Shown: piece after piece, positions 16,201-22,052 of the stretch
How the letters are laid out: every line of letters starts with the position of its first letter
How positions within the stretch are numbered: position 1 is the stretch's first letter
From: Bryobacterales bacterium
Lineage (GTDB): Bacteria > Acidobacteriota > Terriglobia > Bryobacterales > Bryobacteraceae
Reading direction: 5' to 3'
Length of the DNA: 22,052 nt
Assembly (NCBI GenBank): GCA_003132905.1
Contig: PKZC01000297.1
Coordinates: 522 to 22,573, forward strand
The notes under the pieces: generated by a model
What the model was told of the DNA's origin: nothing
The model's database searches: none
The model's input: only the letters and a program-made list of their open reading frames with translations
Position numbers and translations under genes: made by a program

Positions 16201-17073
16201 ATGAAGTTTGTATCCTTTCAGGGCGTCAGCGCTCGAACTGAAGCGCTTCGCTCGGAAGCGGGCGTCTTGTCCGGTGATCGCGTGATAGGCCTTCGGGCCG
16301 CCGGATTCGGCGATATGCTCGCGGTGCTGGCCAGTGGTCCGGAAGGCCGCGCCAAAATCGAAAGCTTCGTCTCCAACCCAGCCGCCGATTCCGTTTTTGA
16401 GCTGTCTTCGGTCCGGCTCCTCGCCCCGATTCCGCGTCCGCCCAAGTTGATTTGCATCGGCCTGAACTATCGCGACCATGCAGCTGAGGCGCGCCAGGAA
16501 ATTCCCACGATACCCACAGTCTTTTCGAAATTTTCAAATACGGTGATCGGACCGGGAGACGCCATCGTCCTTCCAAAGATTTCGCGCAAGCCCGATTATG
16601 AGGCGGAGTTTGCATTCGTGATCGGCATCGGTGGACGGCACATCGCGGCCGAAGACTGGCAGCGCCACGTTTTCGGATACACGGCTTTTAACGACGTCAG
16701 CGCGCGCGACGTTCAATCCGCAACTTCGCAGTGGATGATCGGCAAATCGTTTGATACGTTCGCGCCCATGGGCCCCTGCTTGGTGACGGCTGACGAAGTG
16801 CCCGATCCACACGCGCTCGATATCAGCCTTCGAATCGGCGGCGATGTTCTGCAGCATTCAAACACACGCGAGTTGATTTTCAAAATCCCCGAGTTGGTAG
16901 CGCATCTTTCGAGTGTGGTGACGCTGGAACCCGGCGACGTAGTGGCCACCGGCACACCGGGTGGCGTGGGATTTGCCCGTAAGCCGCCGCGCTATCTGCA
17001 ACCCGGCGACGAAGTAATCGTTAGCATCGAAGGCATTGGCGAATTGCGGAATCCAGTGGTTGCGGAAACCTGA
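16201..17073 (+). CDS. Fumarylacetoacetate hydrolase-family protein
   Basis: The 290-residue protein belongs to the FAH superfamily, whose members hydrolyse or decarboxylate acyl-pyruvate-type and 2-oxo acids in aromatic and other catabolic routes. Residues 1-75 form the small N-terminal domain; the catalytic domain follows. Metal ligands are E134 and E136 in DYEAEFAFVIG and D165 in FNDVSARD. The PKLICIGLNYRDHAAE segment (81-96), the lysine of MIGKSFDTFAPMGP (K182) and TGTPGGVGFARKPP near 255 complete the family pattern. The particular reaction cannot be assigned: family members include isomerases, hydratases and acylpyruvases, and annotations such as 'hydroxyhepta-diene-dioate isomerase' would be guesswork. 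There is no clear ribosome site. It may be read through from rpmB and ends 19 bases before a convergent gene. Confidence 0.92.
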   Translation: MKFVSFQGVSARTEALRSEAGVLSGDRVIGLRAAGFGDMLAVLASGPEGRAKIESFVSNPAADSVFELSSVRLLAPIPRPPKLICIGLNYRDHAAEARQEIPTIPTVFSKFSNTVIGPGDAIVLPKISRKPDYEAEFAFVIGIGGRHIAAEDWQRHVFGYTAFNDVSARDVQSATSQWMIGKSFDTFAPMGPCLVTADEVPDPHALDISLRIGGDVLQHSNTRELIFKIPELVAHLSSVVTLEPGDVVATGTPGGVGFARKPPRYLQPGDEVIVSIEGIGELRNPVVAET

Positions 17074-17092
17074 CAGTAACCGTGACCCCGTC

Positions 17093-17491
17093 TTACTTGC
17101 TTAAAAACTTCTCGTCGATCTCCACCTGATAGCCGCTAGCCAGACGATTACTCTCATTCGCCATGCCAACCACGGCCATCACTTCGGAGAGCATCTGGTC
17201 CGTCATTCCGGCTTTGCGAGCCGCCGCGGTATGCGATGCAATGCAATAGCCGCATTGGTTGCTGGCGCTCACCGCCACATAGATCATTTCCTTGGTGAGG
17301 GCATCCAGCGCGCCGGGCGCCATGATCTCTTTCACGCTGTGCCAGGTGCGCCGCAATGTGGCCGGATCGTGCGCCAGTGCTTTCCAGAAATTGTTGATCC
17401 AGTCCGTCTTGCGCGTGGCCATGATGTCGTCATAGACCGCGCGGACTTCCGGACTCGCATCATCGTATTCGATCATTCCCAGGGTCGCCAT
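17093..17491 (-). CDS. Carboxymuconolactone decarboxylase/AhpD-like protein
   Basis: The 132-residue protein has the AhpD-like fold signature: E68 in [14 protein letters not shown], then C80 and C83 in CGYC followed by H87 ([12 protein letters not shown]). This CxxC-xxx-H arrangement is that of thiol peroxidase-type members rather than classical gamma-carboxymuconolactone decarboxylase, so an antioxidant role in the cytoplasm is likely; the reductant partner is unknown. ATG 17491 is preferred over an upstream frame start at 17527, because AGAGGAG lies just before it and [17 protein letters not shown] is a normal family opening. It diverges from guaB with 53 bases between starts. Confidence 0.92.
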   Translation of the reverse strand: MATLGMIEYDDASPEVRAVYDDIMATRKTDWINNFWKALAHDPATLRRTWHSVKEIMAPGALDALTKEMIYVAVSASNQCGYCIASHTAAARKAGMTDQMLSEVMAVVGMANESNRLASGYQVEIDEKFLSK

Positions 17492-17544
17492 CTTGCTCCT
17501 CTGTTCCCATCCTATCGGTTCGCGCAATAATGGAGGTACCCTTC

Positions 17545-18996
17545 ATGGTCCAAGAAACGATTCTGGAAGGTCTTACCTTCGACGATATACTTCTCCAGCC
17601 GGCTCGCAGCGATGTGCTGCCCTCTGAAACCGACACGCGCACCTGCCTAACCCGGCACATCGCGATTAACATTCCGATCGTGAGCTCGGCGATGGATACG
17701 GTCACCGAGTCGCACCTCGCGATCGCCCTGGCACAACAGGGAGGGATTGGAATCATCCATCGCAATATGTCCGTGGAGCGCCAGGCCGAGGAAGTCGACC
17801 GCGTGAAGCGCAGTGAAAGCGGCATGATTGTCGACCCCATCACCATCGAACCCGAGCTTAAGATTTCCGACGCCCTCACGTTGATGAAGCGCTACCGTAT
17901 CTCCGGCGTGCCGGTGACCAAGAACGGCCGGCTGGTCGGAATTCTGACCAATCGGGACTTGCGATTCGAGACCCGCCACGATCTTCCCATCTCAGACGTG
18001 ATGACGAAAGAGAATCTCATTACGGTGCCAGTTGGCACCACGCTCGAAGAGGCGGAAAAGATTCTGCATCATCATCGCGTGGAGAAACTCCTGGTGGTGG
18101 ACGATCAATTCGCGCTCAAGGGCCTGATCACCGTTAAGGATATTCAGAAGAAGCTGAAGTATCCGAGTGCGGCGAAGGATCCGCAGGGCCGATTACGTGT
18201 CGGGGCAGCGGTGGGCTCGGGCGCCGACTTCCTGGAGCGCGCTCAAGAGCTGGTAGCGAGAAAAGTAGACGTGATCGTGGTGGATTCGGCGCATGGGCAC
18301 AGCCAGCGTGTAATGGACGCTGTGCGCACTATCAAGCACAAGATGCCGGACGTAGAGCTGATCGCGGGCAACGTCGCGACGTTCGAAGGCGCTCGCGATC
18401 TGATCAGCCTGGGCGCCGACGGCATAAAGGTTGGCATCGGGCCGGGGTCGATCTGCACCACGCGCGTGGTCAGCGGCGCGGGCGTGCCACAGATCACGGC
18501 CATTGCCGAGTGCTCGCGCGCAACGCGGGGCTCGGGCGTGCCTCTCATTTCCGATGGCGGCATTAAGTATTCGGGAGACATCAGCAAGGCCATCGCCGCG
18601 GGCGCGGACGCGGTAATGATCGGCAGTCTGTTGGCGGGCACTGAGGAAAGTCCCGGAGAAACGATTCTCTATCAGGGGCGAACCTTCAAGAGTTACCGAG
18701 GCATGGGTTCCATGGGCGCGATGACCGCCGGATCGGATCGTTATCCGCAAGACACCAGCGGGAAGCTAGTGCCGGAAGGTATTGAGGGCCGCGTGCCTTA
18801 TAAAGGACCGCTGTCGGAGTTGGTGTATCAGCTAGTGGGCGGCCTCAAAGCGGGCATGGGCTACTGTGGCTGCGGCAACATTCGCGACCTGCAGGAGAAT
18901 GCGAAGTTCCTGCGCGTCACATCCGCTGCGCTGCGAGAGGGCCACGTACACGACGTGATCATCACCAAGGAAGCGCCTAATTACCGGCTGGAATAG
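17545..18996 (+). CDS. guaB: Inosine-5'-monophosphate dehydrogenase
   Basis: This cytoplasmic enzyme oxidises IMP to XMP with NAD, the rate-limiting step towards GMP. The product has 483 residues, a normal length. It opens with [17 protein letters not shown] and contains SSAMDTVTE, tandem CBS domains at about residues 90-205, VDSAHGHS, and the active-site loop [11 protein letters not shown] with C304. [14 protein letters not shown] and the flap segment with GMGSMGAM follow. GGAGG (17532-17536) sits 8 bases before ATG 17545, so this start is preferred over the ATG at 17530, which overlaps that site. The stop lies 5 bases from the convergent fliD stop. The nearby AhpD-like gene diverges from it. 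Confidence 0.98.
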   Translation: MVQETILEGLTFDDILLQPARSDVLPSETDTRTCLTRHIAINIPIVSSAMDTVTESHLAIALAQQGGIGIIHRNMSVERQAEEVDRVKRSESGMIVDPITIEPELKISDALTLMKRYRISGVPVTKNGRLVGILTNRDLRFETRHDLPISDVMTKENLITVPVGTTLEEAEKILHHHRVEKLLVVDDQFALKGLITVKDIQKKLKYPSAAKDPQGRLRVGAAVGSGADFLERAQELVARKVDVIVVDSAHGHSQRVMDAVRTIKHKMPDVELIAGNVATFEGARDLISLGADGIKVGIGPGSICTTRVVSGAGVPQITAIAECSRATRGSGVPLISDGGIKYSGDISKAIAAGADAVMIGSLLAGTEESPGETILYQGRTFKSYRGMGSMGAMTAGSDRYPQDTSGKLVPEGIEGRVPYKGPLSELVYQLVGGLKAGMGYCGCGNIRDLQENAKFLRVTSAALREGHVHDVIITKEAPNYRLE

Positions 18997-19001
18997 CTCA
19001 A

Positions 19002-20708
19002 CTAGATCCCGTTCGCACCAACTTGTCGTCCGTAGAGAACATAGTTGACGCTTTGTATGGAGGAGTCTAAAGCGCTTTGTTGCTGCTGCAGTTCGGCAAC
19101 CAAGGCATCGGCGGCTTCTGCCTGCGAGGTTGCGCTTGCCTGAACTTGGGTCACCGTCGCCTCTGCCGTAGTTATCTCGTCGCCCAATTCGGTGTTGGTT
19201 GAGTTATAACCGTCGATCTGGCTCTGGATCATCCCGCTGACTGGGTCGGTCAATTGGGTGAAATTGCTCGCCAAGGCCGCGAAACCCGAGCTAGGGGACC
19301 CCAGGAATTTGAAGGCGTCGGAGATATTGGTGTCTGACAAAGCGCTGAAGGTACTGGCGTCGAAGCTCATCTGCCCGGTATCGTTGAACGTGACGCCCAG
19401 ATCGGAAAGGCTGTGGATGGTGCTGGTTCCGGTTGGGTTCCAGTAAGTGACCAGGTCCTGCATATCGCTGCTGATCTCATTGATGATCAGGTTGCCCTGG
19501 AGCGGCCCCGCATTTTGTCCCTGTTGCGCGGTCACCGCGCTAACCAAAGTGTTGTAGTCGGTAACGAAAGTTTCGAGCGCGCTACTCAGTTGAGTAGGGT
19601 CTGTCGCGAGCGACAAGGTCACCGATCCTGACGGCAACGTGTTCACGAGCGTGAAGCTAACGCCTGGAATGACGTCGGTGATGGTATTGCTGGACTCGAC
19701 GATTGGATTCGGAATCCCGGTGAGGCTGAAGCTTGCGTTGGTGCCTTGATTGGTTCCCGTAATCAGGTTCGCGGGACTTTGAAGATCGTTGAGCTGAATC
19801 GTGGTGGGACCGGAAGCATCGGACAGAGAAAGAGAGTATGCTCCCGCGCTGCCCGTGACAGTGGCCGTGACGCCGGCATTAGCGCCGGTAATGGCCGCCG
19901 CCAGCCCGTTGAGATTATTATTTGTGGCGCTCAGGCTCAGCGCGTACGTCTGCGTTCCCACCACCAATTGAACCTGCCCTGTGGCTGACACGGTGGCGGA
20001 CGTCCGATCGGCGTAGGTTTGCAACGAAGTTTCCGTGCCCGTGCCGTTGCTGCTGATCAGGTCCGCGGGCGTGACACTATTTAATTGCAGCGTGGTGGCT
20101 CCGGTGTTGCTCGCCGAAACGCTGAGATAGTCGGTGGAACCGGAGGTCAAGACGCTAGCGCTGACCCCAGCATTGGCATTGTTGATGGCCTGCGCCAGCC
20201 CGCTGACGTTATTTTGCCCCGAGCCTGTCAGATTGAGCTGATAGGTGCTGGAGCCAATCACTAGATTCACAAGTCCGCTGGTGGAAACAGACTGGGTTGC
20301 CGTATAGCCTTGGAGCGACGTTTCCGACGCCGCCGACGCCAGCGAAGTGATATCGGAAACGGTGTAAGTGGCCGGCGCCGTCGCTGAGGTATTCACGACT
20401 GACACAGTGGTTGCATCCGAGCTGGTTGCCGACAGCCCCTGGCTGCTCGCCAGCGTGCCCAGATTGGTGACGTCGGTGCCCAGCGCGGTAACAGTCGGCT
20501 CCAGCGCCGTCAGTGCGTTCAGATCGGCAGCGTTCGCGGCTTGCTCGTTCTGCAGATTGGTCACCGGAATATCAGCGATTTGAACTGCGCGCTGGATAAT
20601 GCTCTGGAAGTCACTCGAGAAACTGCTGAGCCCGGTGAAATAGATGGGCGCTGCGATGCTCGCTGCCTGGCTGGCAGCGGATGGCAGACTACTACTGGTG
20701 GTTCCCAT
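19002..20708 (-). CDS. fliD: Flagellar filament capping protein (hook-associated protein 2)
   Basis: The 568-residue secreted protein would cap the flagellar filament and guide flagellin folding. The N-terminal FliD domain begins near residue 22 (IYFTGLSSFSSDFQSIIQRAVQIADIPVTNLQNEQ), and the C-terminal helical domain runs to the end (FAALASNFTQLTDPVSGMIQSQIDGYN ... ALDSSIQSVNYVL). In between are two tandem copies of a hook-IN-type segment, residues 128-218 and 226-316. It contains no cysteine, as is usual for axial flagellar proteins. It starts 7 bases after the DegT-type gene stop, so the two are probably cotranscribed, although no strong ribosome site precedes ATG 20708. No other flagellar gene is in the window. 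The chain is Ser/Thr/Ala-rich, offering many potential O-glycosylation sites. Confidence 0.9.
   Translation of the reverse strand: MGTTSSSLPSAASQAASIAAPIYFTGLSSFSSDFQSIIQRAVQIADIPVTNLQNEQAANAADLNALTALEPTVTALGTDVTNLGTLASSQGLSATSSDATTVSVVNTSATAPATYTVSDITSLASAASETSLQGYTATQSVSTSGLVNLVIGSSTYQLNLTGSGQNNVSGLAQAINNANAGVSASVLTSGSTDYLSVSASNTGATTLQLNSVTPADLISSNGTGTETSLQTYADRTSATVSATGQVQLVVGTQTYALSLSATNNNLNGLAAAITGANAGVTATVTGSAGAYSLSLSDASGPTTIQLNDLQSPANLITGTNQGTNASFSLTGIPNPIVESSNTITDVIPGVSFTLVNTLPSGSVTLSLATDPTQLSSALETFVTDYNTLVSAVTAQQGQNAGPLQGNLIINEISSDMQDLVTYWNPTGTSTIHSLSDLGVTFNDTGQMSFDASTFSALSDTNISDAFKFLGSPSSGFAALASNFTQLTDPVSGMIQSQIDGYNSTNTELGDEITTAEATVTQVQASATSQAEAADALVAELQQQQSALDSSIQSVNYVLYGRQVGANGI
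19761..20033 (-). repeat. FliD internal repeat, copy 2
   Basis: It encodes residues 226-316, TETSLQTYADRTSATVSATG ... AGVTATV ... TTIQLNDLQSPANLI. It aligns with copy 1 at an offset of 98 residues and shares the ETSLQ-x-Y, VQLVVGTQTYALSL, AIxxANAGV and LQLN/IQLN ... PA(D/N)LI landmarks. Confidence 0.8.
20055..20327 (-). repeat. FliD internal repeat, copy 1
   Basis: It encodes residues 128-218, SETSLQGYTATQSVSTSG ... VNLVIGSSTYQLNL ... AINNANAGVSASVL ... TTLQLNSVTPADLI. It is the upstream partner of the segment at 19761-20033. Divergence between the copies is substantial, so the duplication is not recent. Confidence 0.8.
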
Positions 20709-20715
20709 ACTGCGG

Positions 20716-21846
20716 TTATCGTCCGGAAAGCATGGTTTCTTGACTTTTTTGGGGCGCTAATTCGCAAACTCGCGTGGCCACTTGCTCAGCTTGCGACGCG
20801 CTCAGGTGCGAGTGCATTGGTAAGCTCAGCACTGTCTTCGCGCAAGCCTCTGCCACCGGAAAATCACCCGCCTTATAGCGCTCGTCGGCGTAAGCGGGCA
20901 TAAGGTGAATTGGAAGGGGATAGTGAACCGCCGTCTGTATTCCCACTGCCTCTAACCCCCGCTGCAATCCGTCTCGATCTTCGGCTCGAATGGTGTAGAG
21001 ACAATACACGTGCCGTGAATCCGTCAGCGTTTCAGGCGACTTCACTCCCGAGCGTTCGAGCCAGCGATCGTATTCGGCAGCCCGGCTACGCCGCGCTTCA
21101 TTCCACGCATCCAGACGTCGCAGCTTCACCCGCAGGATGGCAGCCTGAATCGCTGGCAACCGGTAGTTGAAACCTTTCAGCGTGGGACGATAGCGCTGCT
21201 CTTCGCCCCAACTGCGCAGTAGCGCGGCCGTTCTTGCGAATTCTGGATTATGGGTCGTCAACATTCCACCTTCGCCCGCAGCGCCCAGGTTTTTAGTTGG
21301 ATAGAAGCTGAAGCAGCCGATGTCTCCCATGCTGCCCGCGCGCCGGCCGCGATACTCAGCGCCATGGGCCTGCGCCGCGTCCTCAATCACCAGAAGTTTG
21401 TGATGCCGCGCAATCTCGAGAATTGGATCCATATCGGCGCACTGCCCGTACAGATGCACCAACAGGATGGCGCGCGTGCGCTGGCTGATCGCGGCTTCGA
21501 TTTTAGAAGCATCGATGTTGAAGGTGCCTGGATGGATATCGACGTAAACCGCTTTCGCACCCACGTAGCCGATGGCGGCAACGGTCGCATAGAACGTGAA
21601 GGGAACGGTGATCACTTCGTCGCCGGGCTGAATGCCGGCTGCGAGCAATGCCAGGTGCAGGGCGCTGGTTCCCGAATTTACCGCCACCCCGTGCTGCGCG
21701 CCACAATAGCTCGCAAATTCCTCTTCGAGGGCCGAAACCTCGTGGCCGCCCACGAAGTGCCCGCTTTCCAATACGCGCGCTACCGCGCCATCGATTTCGG
21801 TTTTTAATTCGTGATATTCGGCGGAGAGATCCAGGAGGCGAATCAT
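20716..21846 (-). CDS. DegT/DnrJ/EryC1/StrS-family sugar aminotransferase
   Basis: The 376-residue PLP enzyme transfers an amino group to a keto group on a nucleotide-linked sugar. The catalytic lysine is K185 in FSFYPTKNLGAAGEGG, and D156 in VIEDAAQAHGA contacts the PLP ring. NSGTSALHLALLAAGIQPGDEVITV provides the cofactor phosphate pocket, and HYPLPIHLMPAY near residue 310 is a family C-terminal landmark. The N-terminus (LLDLSAEYHELKTEID) and HLYGQCADMDPI resemble 3-amino-sugar transaminases such as WbpE or FdtB; the exact product is not assignable. ATG 21846 overlaps the upstream glycosyltransferase stop as ATGA, and the stop is 7 bases from fliD, so all three are probably one transcription unit. 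Confidence 0.94.
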   Translation of the reverse strand: MIRLLDLSAEYHELKTEIDGAVARVLESGHFVGGHEVSALEEEFASYCGAQHGVAVNSGTSALHLALLAAGIQPGDEVITVPFTFYATVAAIGYVGAKAVYVDIHPGTFNIDASKIEAAISQRTRAILLVHLYGQCADMDPILEIARHHKLLVIEDAAQAHGAEYRGRRAGSMGDIGCFSFYPTKNLGAAGEGGMLTTHNPEFARTAALLRSWGEEQRYRPTLKGFNYRLPAIQAAILRVKLRRLDAWNEARRSRAAEYDRWLERSGVKSPETLTDSRHVYCLYTIRAEDRDGLQRGLEAVGIQTAVHYPLPIHLMPAYADERYKAGDFPVAEACAKTVLSLPMHSHLSASQAEQVATRVCELAPQKSQETMLSGR

Positions 21847-22052
21847 GCCAGGAGCTGTTCAAACTTGCGCGAAACTACTTGCCAAGAATAACATGCTGCT
21901 ACAGTCTCCCAGGCGTTCGCAGCCATACGCTCGCGAGCGTCAGAATCGTCCAGCAAAGCCAGGCAACGTTCCGCGAAATCTTGTGGCGCATCGGCGATCG
22001 AGATGTTCTCGCCGTTCCGCACGTCCAGGCCTTCGGCGCCCACCGACGTCGA
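21843..22052 (-). CDS. C-terminal end of a glycosyltransferase (GT4-like), 5' part outside window
   Basis: Seventy codons are visible before the right edge; the start is missing. They read STSVGAEGLDVRNGENISIA, then DAPQDFAERCLALLDDSDARERMAANAWETV, ending SRKFEQLLA. This is the usual C-terminal nucleotide-sugar-binding helix region of family 1/4 glycosyltransferases, where a TS-x-GAEGL-x-V-x-x-G segment is followed by an ADxPxxFA helix. The catalytic core is not in view, so donor and acceptor are unknown. The TGA stop overlaps the aminotransferase ATG (ATGA). Confidence 0.85.
   Translation of the reverse strand, partial: STSVGAEGLDVRNGENISIADAPQDFAERCLALLDDSDARERMAANAWETVAACYSWQVVSRKFEQLLA

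Overview
The window looks like a piece of a GC-rich, compactly coded chromosome of an Acidobacterium of the Solibacter/Bryobacter type. The main clue is the left-end protein, which joins NHL propeller repeats to a C-terminal domain with the hallmarks of the TIGR03437 family, abundant in Solibacter-like genomes. Housekeeping genes (purA, pheS, pheT, rpmB, guaB) alternate with secreted and accessory genes. I see no tRNA, rRNA, insertion sequence, phage gene, CRISPR array or attachment site. Genes are so tightly packed that no gene-free stretch exceeds about 100 bases.

Layout. 1-4225: a partial exported NHL-repeat/TIGR03437 protein (minus) diverges from a secreted matrixin-like metalloprotease (plus), with only 33 bases between the chosen starts. 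4229-6907: purA (minus) diverges from a UMF1-type MFS transporter (plus). 6917-11132: a four-gene minus-strand cluster, in transcription order a 2Fe-2S subunit, a Tat-exported molybdenum hydroxylase subunit, an alpha/beta hydrolase with an apparent ATA start, and a subclass-B3-like metallo-beta-lactamase-fold protein. 11229-15679: a plus-strand run of an unknown protein, an ankyrin protein, pheS and pheT. 15676-17491: a tiny Cys-containing protein (minus), rpmB and a fumarylacetoacetate-hydrolase-family enzyme (plus), and an AhpD-like protein (minus). 17545-18996: guaB (plus). 18997-22052: a minus-strand run of a glycosyltransferase C-terminus (cut by the window edge), a DegT/DnrJ-type sugar aminotransferase and a fliD filament cap gene.

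How the genes may work together. In the molybdenum cluster, overlapping stops and starts (TAATG, then ATAG) imply coupled production of a periplasmic two-subunit hydroxylase with two hydrolases, perhaps a catabolic or detoxification route; the substrate is unknown. In the right-end cluster, a 4-base ATGA overlap and an 8-base-scale gap tie a glycosyltransferase and an aminosugar transaminase to fliD, which suggests glycosylation of the flagellar filament or cap. pheS and pheT form phenylalanyl-tRNA synthetase, and the ankyrin gene is coupled to pheS by a TAGTG junction. purA and guaB are the committed steps from IMP to AMP and to GMP, but they are not adjacent here.

The candidates for something new are the molybdenum/hydrolase cluster with its ATA start, the matrixin whose only mature-chain cysteine sits where a cysteine switch would, and the glycosylation-type operon attached to an isolated fliD.
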